A stretch of 38,124 bases of DNA, from NCBI GenBank assembly GCA_021732025.1, contig JAKFVU010000064.1, positions 1-38,124 of the forward strand. Reading direction: 5' to 3'. Under the pieces are notes generated by a model. The model saw only the letters and a program-made list of their open reading frames with translations, made no database searches and was not told where the DNA came from. Shown piece after piece: positions 1 to 7,168 of this stretch (its first letter is position 1; each line of letters opens with the position of its first letter). A program made the position numbers and the translations under genes. The DNA comes from Candidatus Obscuribacterales bacterium (GTDB lineage: Bacteria; Cyanobacteriota; Vampirovibrionia; Obscuribacterales; Obscuribacteraceae).

Positions 1-119
1 AGCATATTAATGTGTTTGAGCAGAACCGCGCAGACCAGGCCGTCGAAGTCGCTGCGGGTCACCAGTCTATATTTAGTGGCATTCTCTACAGCCGATGCTG
101 GATTTTGCGAAGTTGTCAT
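1..119 (-). CDS. DHH-family phosphoesterase-like protein, N-terminal fragment cut by the left edge
   Basis: The minus strand from an ATG at 119 stays open to base 1, giving 39 codons. After a polar lead of about 16 residues it reads YRLVTRSDFDGLVCAVLLKH. The RSDFDGLVCA segment matches the first motif of DHH-family phosphoesterases (RecJ/NrnA/exopolyphosphatase superfamily), where the aspartates bind catalytic metal. DHH proteins hydrolyse phosphodiesters such as nanoRNA, cyclic dinucleotides or polyphosphate; the fragment cannot say which. An AAGG lies only 2 bases before the ATG, so the start is plausible but not proven. It lies 100 bp downstream of the histidine kinase on the same strand and could be co-transcribed. 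I see no terminator or other gene in the 120-219 gap. Confidence 0.72.
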   Translation of the reverse strand, partial: MTTSQNPASAVENATKYRLVTRSDFDGLVCAVLLKHINM

Positions 120-219
120 TGCCTTTCTAATCGCCTCTCAAATGCTAATTAATCAGTGGCCTGTTATCAGCCCCTTAATAGACTTACCACCCTCAAAGCG
201 ACCTAAACCTCTCCGCGGG

Positions 220-2001
220 TTAGACGTTATGTCTATCAGGCTGTCGATCGGGAATTTTGACAGTGAAGCTTGCGCCTTTGCCTGGTGCAGTTTTGACAAT
301 TATTTCGCCTTGATGCAGCTCGATTAGTTTTTTTGCAACACTTAGGCCTAGACCGCTTCCCTGTTTCGCCAACTGTTTATTTGTAGATTGACTATAACGG
401 TCAAATAAATATGGCATGAATTCATCATCAATGCCGGGGCCATGGTCAGTTATAGTCAAGTTCGAAAAACCATTCAGTTGCTTAAATCGTATTTCAATTT
501 TTCCTGCGTTTGGTGACACTTTAATTGCATTTGAAAGCAGATTGATTAATACCTGAGTCATTCTGATGCTGTCACAATATACAAATTGATCGCTGTCATC
601 TGCTTCAATTAATAGACCCTTGGCTGTTGCCAGCGCTTGCACTGCAGTGAGAGATTCTGATACCAAGTCGTTGAAAGTGACTAGTTCATATTCAAGAGTA
701 ATTAGGCCATAATCTAGCTTTTCTATGTCTAGCAAGTCATTGATTAGCCCCAGTAATCTAGTATTACTTACCAACATACGGTCGACTAAATTTAGACCTT
801 CTTTTGACAGTTGAGCACAATCAGCATCAGATTTTAGTAGTTCAAGAGCGGCTTGGCTAGCTGATATTGGGCTTCTCAGATCGTGACTGACCATGGCAAT
901 GAAATTCTGTTTCATTCTCTCAAGTTCTTTGCGAGCACCAATATCATGAGCAACGCAGTAGAAGTGCTTATTAGCTTCAGACCATGTCGCTGATACTTCT
1001 AATTCAACTGGTTTAGTAGCAAAGTTGGCAAAAGACAGCTCAAAGCGCGATACTTCTTGCTTCCTGGCATTCTCTAGTTCGCGAGCAAAGTCAGGCGCGA
1101 TTTCACTGACTCTGAGCCCGACGATTTCTTCTTCGCTAATTCCTAGTATGAGTGCACTAGAATGACTGGCTAAGTCTATTTTTAGCTCTGCATTGATAAG
1201 CAGTATCAACTCGGTTGAGTTCACCAATATTGAGCGTTCTCGTTCAGTCAGTGACTCGATATCGCGAGCCATTGAGTGAAAGACTTGATCTAGCTTTGCT
1301 AGTTCAGAACTGCCTTTGAGAGCTGGCAGTAACCGTTCACGTCTTGCTAATCTTGAAATATTTTCCATTAGGCTATTGATTTGACTGATTGTGCCTTTGT
1401 GAAAAAAGGCTGCAAGAGCTAAGGCAATCAAGCCACTGGTGCAGATTGTAGTGAGCAATAGCTGATCTAGTTTTTCTTGCTTTTTGCGCACATCGTCAAC
1501 TTTTGCTTGATAGTTAGCACGCCAACGTTGCTGGTTTGCTTCGCTTGCTTTCATGGCCTTTGAGGCTAAGCGACTGATCTGCGGAAAAGACTTCATATCA
1601 GCGATTTGCAAAGCATGTTCGTCTGCTCTGCTAAATTTGATCGAGTTTTCTAGCAAGGTTTGCACTTCTTGCATGGCTTCATCTAGGGGAGAATTTTGGA
1701 AATCTCCTTGACTTAACAGGCTTGCGCGAATTTCCTTGATGTACGATAACGAGCGGTTGCAGCGGTAAAGTGACCACTGTTTGCCATTGGCTTGGTAGTT
1801 GAAAGCATCTGAAATGCCATCGAGGCTGGCTTTGAGACCCTTGAGGCTATAAAAAATCACTTCTGCCGAAGCCCGTTCGGCTTGCTGGGCAGTATTGACT
1901 TGCTCTTGTGCTTGCCTCACTGCTGCAAGCATGACAATTTCGAGCACCAATGGTGCCACTATCAATACTGCTGCTTTGTGCCAGAGCTTGAGACCAGACA
2001 C
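220..2001 (-). CDS. Membrane sensor histidine kinase with a PAS-like domain
   Basis: A 593-residue two-component sensor. TM1 spans about residues 9-28 and TM2 about 181-200, enclosing a roughly 150-residue extracytoplasmic, mostly helical sensor with no recognisable family. A HAMP-like linker (about 201-258) and a PAS-like domain (about 259-355) follow. The kinase core has the H-box at FIAMVSHDLRSP with phospho-acceptor His373, an N-box near NLLSNAIK (487-494), the G1 box DHGPGI (519-524) and the G2 box GSGLGLS (548-554), so it looks catalytically complete. The start is a GTG whose G is shared with the TAG stop of the upstream response regulator, which implies translational coupling. The partner is therefore that regulator. 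The signal sensed is unknown. Confidence 0.95.
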   Translation of the reverse strand: MSGLKLWHKAAVLIVAPLVLEIVMLAAVRQAQEQVNTAQQAERASAEVIFYSLKGLKASLDGISDAFNYQANGKQWSLYRCNRSLSYIKEIRASLLSQGDFQNSPLDEAMQEVQTLLENSIKFSRADEHALQIADMKSFPQISRLASKAMKASEANQQRWRANYQAKVDDVRKKQEKLDQLLLTTICTSGLIALALAAFFHKGTISQINSLMENISRLARRERLLPALKGSSELAKLDQVFHSMARDIESLTERERSILVNSTELILLINAELKIDLASHSSALILGISEEEIVGLRVSEIAPDFARELENARKQEVSRFELSFANFATKPVELEVSATWSEANKHFYCVAHDIGARKELERMKQNFIAMVSHDLRSPISASQAALELLKSDADCAQLSKEGLNLVDRMLVSNTRLLGLINDLLDIEKLDYGLITLEYELVTFNDLVSESLTAVQALATAKGLLIEADDSDQFVYCDSIRMTQVLINLLSNAIKVSPNAGKIEIRFKQLNGFSNLTITDHGPGIDDEFMPYLFDRYSQSTNKQLAKQGSGLGLSVAKKLIELHQGEIIVKTAPGKGASFTVKIPDRQPDRHNV

Positions 2002-2735
2002 TAAGTGATCTCACGACTTTGAATGCGGCTTTTATCTATTTTGTAGCCCATTCCTTTAACGTTGACAATGATAGATTCGCCTTGGGGATCGTCTAACTTC
2101 TGTCTTAGGCGCTTTACCACTTGCCAGACAGCGGCTTCACTCGCTTCTGATTCTGACGACCAGACATGGCTCAATAAGGCGTTGACGTCAAAGAACTGGT
2201 CAGCGCGGCGCAAGAGAAACTCAAGCAGGGCAAATTCTTTGGGCAAGAGTTTTATGGCGATGCCGTCGCGTTTTACGACTTTGCGAGCAATGTCAACTTC
2301 TAGGTTACCGAGGCTCAATGTGCTAGGAAATAAGTTTGCCGGACGTCTTAAAATCGCTTGAATACGGGCGTTTACTTCTTCGATGCTGAAGGGTTTGGTG
2401 AGGTAGTCATCGGCACCAGAATCAAGGCCTGTTATTCTCTGCTCTACTGCACTGTTGCCGGTTAGCATTAAGACTGGGCACACCCCACCCTGGTTTCTAT
2501 ATTCTTTTACTACGTTAGGGCCGTCCATGCTGGGCAATTGCCAATCGAGAATGGCCAAATCATATTGATAAAAGCGCAGGCGATCTAAGCCTTCCTTGCC
2601 GTCAGCCACCCATTCGATTTCGTGACCGCGGTTTTGCAAATATTTTCTGACTGATGCCGCTAGCAACTCGTCGTCTTCGATTAAGAGTATTTTGGCCATT
2701 TGGTAGTTGCGTGAGGTAATTAGTGCTGGCGTCAT
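2001..2735 (-). CDS. OmpR/PhoB-family response regulator
   Basis: A 244-residue DNA-binding response regulator. The receiver domain (about 14-132) carries the acidic pair D21/D22, the phospho-acceptor D64 in AILDWQLPSM, T92 and K114 in YLTKPF. The C-terminal winged helix (about 145-238) has the OmpR-type segment LLPKEFALLEFLL and ends in VNVKGMGYKI. Two starts are possible. The ATG at 2735 has GGAG ten bases upstream. The ATG at 2699 gives the more usual MAKILLIEDD start but lacks a visible ribosome-binding site. It is coupled to the histidine kinase by a one-base stop/start overlap and lies 40 bp after a small unknown gene. The palindrome at 3272-3290 upstream of that gene is a candidate control site. 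Confidence 0.95.
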   Translation of the reverse strand: MTPALITSRNYQMAKILLIEDDELLAASVRKYLQNRGHEIEWVADGKEGLDRLRFYQYDLAILDWQLPSMDGPNVVKEYRNQGGVCPVLMLTGNSAVEQRITGLDSGADDYLTKPFSIEEVNARIQAILRRPANLFPSTLSLGNLEVDIARKVVKRDGIAIKLLPKEFALLEFLLRRADQFFDVNALLSHVWSSESEASEAAVWQVVKRLRQKLDDPQGESIIVNVKGMGYKIDKSRIQSREIT

Positions 2736-2775
2736 TATACTATTGCTCCGTTGTCATTGCGGTTTTATCTGAAAA

Positions 2776-3252
2776 TTATCGGATTGCTCCATCACTGCAG
2801 AAGTGTCTGGGCCATCTAGGTTTTCCACTTTTTGACCATCCCGAAAAAAGATAGATTACGGCAAATTTCTCGGTGGCATCAGAGCTCTTGGGCACCATCA
2901 CTGCCGACAATTGAGTGCGATGTTCGATTTTGCGTCGGTGAATTTCGATATTAATGAAGTCAACCATCTCCACCAGTTCTTCTGGATAATCTCGGTACTC
3001 TCCAACGAGATCGCCTAACAGATTCTCGTTGTGTTCGGCCATGGCTTCAAGAAAGAGGTCAATATACTCGAGCTGACCAGCGGTCAGCCGAGCAATACGG
3101 GCAAGAAATGAGCGCTCGCTGCGCTTCTGTGCCATTGACACAAGGCCAGCCTTGTGGCCTGCTAGTTCCTTGAGGTCTTTAGTAAATTGTTGTGAGAGGC
3201 CACGGTGAGTGGTTCTTGTTGATTTGCTCAGTGAAGCTAGTAGTTGAAACAT
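2776..3252 (-). CDS. Hypothetical protein, likely cytoplasmic, first gene of the two-component operon
   Basis: A 158-residue protein that I do not recognise. It has no signal peptide or membrane segment. Residues 1-110 look mainly alpha-helical and charged, with a central acidic stretch (EAMAEHNENLLGDLVGEY). The C-terminal 40 residues are more basic and aromatic (SGWSKSGKPRWPRHF). The ATG at 3252 follows a GGGG-containing stretch that is at best a weak ribosome-binding site. It lies 40 bp before the response regulator on the same strand, so the three genes probably form one transcript. A role in the same signalling pathway is only a guess from position. It has normal coding character, and no long competing frame overlaps it. 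Confidence 0.62.
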   Translation of the reverse strand: MFQLLASLSKSTRTTHRGLSQQFTKDLKELAGHKAGLVSMAQKRSERSFLARIARLTAGQLEYIDLFLEAMAEHNENLLGDLVGEYRDYPEELVEMVDFINIEIHRRKIEHRTQLSAVMVPKSSDATEKFAVIYLFSGWSKSGKPRWPRHFCSDGAIR

Positions 3253-3271
3253 CGCTTGTGCCCCGCTTGTT

Positions 3272-3290
3272 TAATCGTTGACAATGATTA
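3272..3290. promoter_or_regulatory. 19-bp near-perfect palindrome upstream of the two-component operon
   Basis: The sequence TAATCGTTGACAATGATTA differs from its reverse complement only at the symmetric positions 6/14 and 10, giving TAATCnTTGnCAAnGATTA. It lies 20-38 bp before the ATG at 3252 and contains a TTGACA. This is the size and symmetry of a dimeric repressor or activator site. The binding protein is not known; the response regulator encoded in the same operon is one candidate. Confidence 0.45.
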
Positions 3291-3394
3291 GGTTAGCGAG
3301 TCAGCCTGATAATTCCCTGACAGGCAATCTGCCGCTCTAGCGACGGGAAATCCTTATATATGTGGCCCAAAATCGAGAGGCTGAGAATTATGGT

Positions 3395-3425
3395 GGTCAG
3401 GCAAATGTCAGGGATGCCTGTGACC
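3395..3425. promoter_or_regulatory. Imperfect inverted repeat before the secreted LRR gene
   Basis: GGTCAGGCA (3395-3403) pairs with TGCCTGTGACC (3415-3425) with two bulged bases and an 11-base loop. It lies 27-57 bp before the likely -10 box of the LRR gene, in the divergent gap 3253-3465. It could be an operator or a chance hairpin. Confidence 0.25.
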
Positions 3426-3451
3426 ATGGTCAATGTAAATTTTGCTGAGTG

Positions 3452-3457
3452 TATAAT
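3452..3457 (+). promoter_or_regulatory. Candidate -10 box for the secreted LRR gene
   Basis: A consensus TATAAT at 3452-3457 is preceded directly by TG. No convincing -35 box is seen at 16-18 bp. A transcript would begin near 3464, which leaves about 20 bases before the TTG at 3484 but almost none before the GTG at 3466. This supports the downstream start. Confidence 0.4.
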
Positions 3458-3483
3458 CGAGGAGGGTGCAACTTGAGGTAGCA

Positions 3484-4452
3484 TTGCTTTTGCTTTTATC
3501 TCGAACTATTTTGCTCGCTGCAATATTTCTTGCCCCGCTTATCGCGCTGGGCAGAGAAGAATGTGTTTTAGCTCAGCAGTCGAAAGCCACAAGGCAAGTG
3601 GTTTTTCCTAGCTATTCTCTTGGTCGCCTTTACGATCTTAGACCCGGTGTTGATTGGGTCAAATTCAAAAATATTTATGGCCAGTTTCTTGGTACTGCGG
3701 CAAATCGTTTGACGGTGCCTCAATCTGCCAGGTTGGCTCTCGAGCTTGACGCGACTTTAGCTGAGCAACCAAAGTTACTCGACTCTTTGGCACCAGATGC
3801 ACTTTTTGCTGTAAGGGCAAGAAACTTCGAACAAGCAGATGGATTGCTAAATTCTATTAGTAGACTCAAGGGTTTGCGTCGAGTAGAGCTTGTCGATTGT
3901 AGTTTTAGCGAAACGTCACTTTCTGGCTTGAGTCGTTTGACTGAACTTGAAAGGCTCACTGCAAGTGGTTGCGGTCTTAAAGGCGACTGTTTGAAAGACT
4001 TAGTACGCTTGAAGAAACTTAAGTATTTGAATATTTCAAGTAACATGCTTCGTCCTAATTCTTGCACTTACATTGCCCAGATGACGAAGATGGTTCATCT
4101 AGATCTAGCACGGGCTCAGCTCACTGACAGTGATTTAGCAACTTTATCTAAGCTGGCGAACATTGAAACTCTTAATATCAATTCTAATCCGGCGCTTACT
4201 ACCAAAGGATTTTCAACTATCCGTGCATTTAAGAAGTTGGATAGTTTGCTTGTGCAAAATACGGCAATTAAGGTAAGCGATTTGCTTGCCCTTCACGGAC
4301 TGCCATTGCACAGCATCTACATTCCAGAGCTGAAGATTCGCAATGCTGAGATGCAGCAACTGCACCGAGCTTTCCCCAATTGCAAGATTTCGCTTCAGTC
4401 TCACGCCGCTGATAGTGACTCGCGTGTGATTTTTGGCCCGGTAAGTCGGTAG
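3484..4452 (+). CDS. Secreted leucine-rich-repeat protein, homologous to the kinase ectodomains in this window
   Basis: About 322 residues. An N-terminal hydrophobic stretch (LLAAIFLAPLIALG) is a Sec signal peptide, so the protein is exported. A short module starting VVFPSYSLGRL precedes about 100 residues of pre-LRR sequence. At least six LRRs follow, of the type L..LEtLNiNsN, spaced about 24 residues apart. The FPS..LG start, the pre-LRR block and the LRR tail follow the same order as the ectodomains of the two receptor kinases at 24937-27276 and 28663-30993, but there is no kinase or Cys module here. I prefer the TTG at 3484, with GAGG five bases upstream. A GTG at 3466 is possible but abuts its GAGGAGG. 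The function is probably ligand or protein binding outside the cytoplasm. Confidence 0.85.
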   Translation: MLLLLSRTILLAAIFLAPLIALGREECVLAQQSKATRQVVFPSYSLGRLYDLRPGVDWVKFKNIYGQFLGTAANRLTVPQSARLALELDATLAEQPKLLDSLAPDALFAVRARNFEQADGLLNSISRLKGLRRVELVDCSFSETSLSGLSRLTELERLTASGCGLKGDCLKDLVRLKKLKYLNISSNMLRPNSCTYIAQMTKMVHLDLARAQLTDSDLATLSKLANIETLNINSNPALTTKGFSTIRAFKKLDSLLVQNTAIKVSDLLALHGLPLHSIYIPELKIRNAEMQQLHRAFPNCKISLQSHAADSDSRVIFGPVSR

Positions 4453-4517
4453 GACATTAGCTCAGGGAATTAGAAGCTTCTCAGACCGATAGCGCCTGTA
4501 AAGAGGATACCCTTGTC

Positions 4518-4541
4518 ATGCTTAGGCTAAGGGTTTTATGA
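4518..4541 (+). promoter_or_regulatory. Possible seven-codon leader ORF overlapping the next gene by ATGA
   Basis: An ATG at 4518 is followed by six sense codons (MLRLRVL) and a TGA that overlaps the ATG at 4538 as ATGA. A GAGG lies about 11 bases before the leader start, whereas the main ATG has no good site of its own. It may couple translation into the downstream gene. It is short enough to be chance. Confidence 0.25.
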
Positions 4542-6040
4542 ATTTGGGGTGTCACTTGGATAGTCACGATTTTGCTGCGCGATTGCACTTACGCTCTGCT
4601 CGTGTCTTTCTACTCAAGGCGTGTGCTTCACTGACTTTGCTGGCTGTGAGTCAGGCTCCTTTGGTTGTGACCATCAATAGTTGCAACTCATATGCTGCCT
4701 ATGCAGAGGGGCAGTCTCTGGCCCTAGGTGAGTCAACTTCTGCCTTGTCGTCGACGTCTTCGCTTTCGGAAGAGCAGCAGTATTCGCAACTAACAAAGCA
4801 GATCTTGCTGGCCGGAATTGAACTTGAACGCTTTAGTTTAAATTTCAGACTTGAGAGTGCCAAGCAACCGCGCTTTAGAAAGTTGCGCTATTTCCTCGCT
4901 CAAGAGACGGCCGCTGCTACCGGTTTAGGTTTTGAAATTGCCTTCATGGAACAAGCCAAGAAAGGTCGTCGGCGACCATTGCAAGTAAGCAAGCCAGTTT
5001 TACACGGCGCCTTGGCCACGGCCATGACTGGAGCAATCATAGGTGGATCTGGTTCTTGTTTAGAGTTGAGCTCGAACATGCTTCAAGCGATCAAAAACAA
5101 GCGCCATGGGTTCGATTTCAAAACTGCTAATAAGTTCGTAGTGGCAAAGCTCAAAGAAATTGATCAACTATTGGCTCAGAGAGAGGCATTGGTTGCTGCT
5201 CATCCTGATTATCCGGGGTATCAAGCGGCAGTTCTCGAAGGCAAGATTTTGAAAGAGCTGCGTAACTGCTTTATTGCTGAGTACTCAGATTTCAACGCAG
5301 ACACAAAAGGCTATATTACCTATCAGAATGTCTTTTACTTGCTCAATGCCTCTTACAGCGCAGTTCAAGCTGCCGGAGCCTGGGCTGGTTATCGCGGTGT
5401 CACCAAACCTGCCTACAACGGTCCTGCTAATGTTCTCTTTGTAGTTAGTGGTGCCATGGCTATGGTCACACCAATAATAAGTACTGCGGCTGGTAAGTAC
5501 GCAAGAAAACGTGCTTACGAGACAATCGAGTCGCAGATCGGCGAGAAACCAAAGTTCGACGAGCATGCCTTCTCAACTCAAGGTAAGGAGCTGCGCGAGA
5601 TTCTTAAATCGGTCAATGGTACTGTAATTTCGTCGATGCCAGGAACTGATCGTTTGGCTGTATACACTGATGCCGCTACACTATTTAAGAAGCAATTAGA
5701 TAGCGAAACTACAGTGATGCGCCGCAATGAAAAAGTAGCATTGCAGAATAATGTATTAGCACCTGTGATTGGTGCACAGTTGATGACTCAGGGTATCTTC
5801 GGCTGTATTGGTTCTTATCGATACAATTTGCAACCGCGCAAACAGCTGAGCATGTTCTATCGAGGTGCCATCGTAGGAACTGTGGGCACCAGTATGGCCA
5901 CTGTTGGAAACGCTGTGTCGTTACTCTCAACTTTGAGTTACGAACACCGCTTGTCTCGTGAAAAGAAATTGCCTGCGCAGCTCATTAAAGCCAGGCTTGA
6001 ACACTTAGAAGAAGTCGAGAGAGAAGTGCGGAAGATCTGA
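4538..6040 (+). CDS. Hypothetical multi-pass membrane protein
   Basis: A 500-residue protein I cannot assign to a family. A hydrophobic N-terminal segment (about 22-45, ending near AAYAEG) looks like an export signal or anchor. Later small-residue-rich hydrophobic stretches include ALATAMTGAIIGGSG (about 165-180), VVSGAMAMVTPIIST (about 306-320), APVIGAQLMTQGIFG and a last one near AIVGTVGTSMATVG. Between them are charged helical segments rich in Lys and Glu. It follows the secreted LRR gene by 85 bp on the same strand and may be co-transcribed. Its 3' end faces the formylglycine-generating enzyme gene across a 36-bp gap without a clear terminator. The start is discussed under the leader ORF at 4518. 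Confidence 0.7.
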   Translation: MNLGCHLDSHDFAARLHLRSARVFLLKACASLTLLAVSQAPLVVTINSCNSYAAYAEGQSLALGESTSALSSTSSLSEEQQYSQLTKQILLAGIELERFSLNFRLESAKQPRFRKLRYFLAQETAAATGLGFEIAFMEQAKKGRRRPLQVSKPVLHGALATAMTGAIIGGSGSCLELSSNMLQAIKNKRHGFDFKTANKFVVAKLKEIDQLLAQREALVAAHPDYPGYQAAVLEGKILKELRNCFIAEYSDFNADTKGYITYQNVFYLLNASYSAVQAAGAWAGYRGVTKPAYNGPANVLFVVSGAMAMVTPIISTAAGKYARKRAYETIESQIGEKPKFDEHAFSTQGKELREILKSVNGTVISSMPGTDRLAVYTDAATLFKKQLDSETTVMRRNEKVALQNNVLAPVIGAQLMTQGIFGCIGSYRYNLQPRKQLSMFYRGAIVGTVGTSMATVGNAVSLLSTLSYEHRLSREKKLPAQLIKARLEHLEEVEREVRKI

Positions 6041-6076
6041 GTTTCCAGCTTCTCATTGATAGAAACTAGTTGCTGA

Positions 6077-7165
6077 TTATTTGCCCGGTCGCACACAGCG
6101 AAAGCCTAGATGATTGGCCGCAGTCGTTACTTCACCCTTGCCTCTCGTGCCAATCATATAGCGTGTGCAATATTGGTCGGTGCAGAGAAAAGAACCGCCG
6201 CGATGAACGCGTTTTTTCACTCTTGGTTCTGCTGGATCAAACGGGCTTTCTGGACCAGTTGGATTTTTCGTCACTCCCTTAGTAGTTGACTTCGAAGCAA
6301 GAGCAAGTTGAGCATAGTAGCCGGCGTGATACCAGTCGCTGCACCACTCCCAAACATTGCCAGCCATATCATACAGACCGTATCTATTTGCTGGATATTG
6401 CTTCACCGGAGCTAGACCAACGAAGCCATCAAGGCCTGTGTCTTTGACGGGAAATTGTCCCTGGTAGATATTAGCCATCCACTTGCCACCGGGTTTAAGT
6501 TCATTGCCCCATGAGTAGATTTCATTTTCTTTACCGCCTCGAGCAGCAAACTCCCATTCGGCTTCTGTTGGTAAACGCTTGCCTGCCCATTTGGCATAGG
6601 CCAACGCATCGGGGTAGGCAACTTGCACCACCGGGTAGTTACCCTTGCCCTTTATAGAGCTTTGAGGCCCCTGTGGATGCCGCCAGTTGGCACCGTGTTG
6701 GTAGCGCCACCACTGAAACATATTTTGCAGAGGTACTGGTTTTGCTGTCGGTGTAAATACAGTTGAACCAGCGACGAGATTTTCTAGCGGTGCTGTGGGA
6801 AATTCTTCTTTGGTTGGTGCTATCTCGGCGATAGTTTTGTAGCCAGTGGCTTTGACAAATTTTTCAAACTGGTCGTTCGTTACTTCTGTTTTGTCCATCC
6901 AGAAGCCGTCGACATAAACTCGGTGGAGGGGCCGGGCATCACGCATATCGTCTTGGGCGGAGCAATGCTCACCTTTACTCGCCTCTGCCTTGTTCACTAA
7001 CGGATTTTGACTGCCCATTAAGAATTCACCGGCCGGAATCCAAACCATGTCTTTGCTATCAGCCAGTGCATCTGAAACATTGCATAGAGACAAAAGCAGC
7101 CAGCCCAGCAGAGCGACAACAATTCGCTTAGCTGGGCTGTACTGTCTATGCACTCGATCTTTCAA
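6077..7165 (-). CDS. Exported formylglycine-generating enzyme (sulfatase-modifying factor)
   Basis: A 362-residue FGE-sulfatase domain protein. FGE oxidises the active-site cysteine of a sulfatase to formylglycine using oxygen and copper. An N-terminal hydrophobic segment (about 15-35, VVALLGWLLLSLCNV) indicates export. The domain begins MVWIPAGEFLMGS and includes DKTEVTNDQF, RLPTEAEWEFAARGG and GNVWEWCSDWY. It ends with HRGGSF, then C328 and C333 (CTDQYC) and LGFRCV. The two cysteines five apart match the catalytic copper-binding pair of the aerobic enzymes (C336/C341 in the human protein), so it is predicted to be a true FGE rather than a structural homologue. The apparent start is a TTG three bases after the sulfatase stop; a GTG at 7153 is an alternative. 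The substrate is very likely the sulfatase encoded just upstream. Confidence 0.93.
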   Translation of the reverse strand: MKDRVHRQYSPAKRIVVALLGWLLLSLCNVSDALADSKDMVWIPAGEFLMGSQNPLVNKAEASKGEHCSAQDDMRDARPLHRVYVDGFWMDKTEVTNDQFEKFVKATGYKTIAEIAPTKEEFPTAPLENLVAGSTVFTPTAKPVPLQNMFQWWRYQHGANWRHPQGPQSSIKGKGNYPVVQVAYPDALAYAKWAGKRLPTEAEWEFAARGGKENEIYSWGNELKPGGKWMANIYQGQFPVKDTGLDGFVGLAPVKQYPANRYGLYDMAGNVWEWCSDWYHAGYYAQLALASKSTTKGVTKNPTGPESPFDPAEPRVKKRVHRGGSFLCTDQYCTRYMIGTRGKGEVTTAANHLGFRCVRPGK

Positions 7166-7168
7166 TTG

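Noticed and set aside
10..327. Plus-strand 105-codon frame at the left end
   Set aside because: It is antisense to the DHH fragment and the end of the histidine kinase, both of which carry clear family motifs.
2059..2071. 13-base word shared with the palindrome at 3272-3290
   Set aside because: It lies in the response regulator coding sequence and lacks the symmetric half; repeats of this length are expected by chance in 38 kb.
3293..3484. Minus-strand 63-codon frame between the two-component and LRR genes
   Set aside because: It lies in a region with promoter and palindromes, starts inside the LRR gene, and shows no protein-like pattern or ribosome-binding site.
4450..4520. tRNA-like stretch with TAGCTCAG in the gap after the LRR gene
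   Set aside because: The D-arm-like word is present, but no 7-bp acceptor stem and no GGTTCGA T-arm follow.
6041..6076. AGTTTC/GAAACT inverted repeat between converging genes
   Set aside because: The 6-bp arms, a 16-base loop and no T-run make it too weak to call a terminator.
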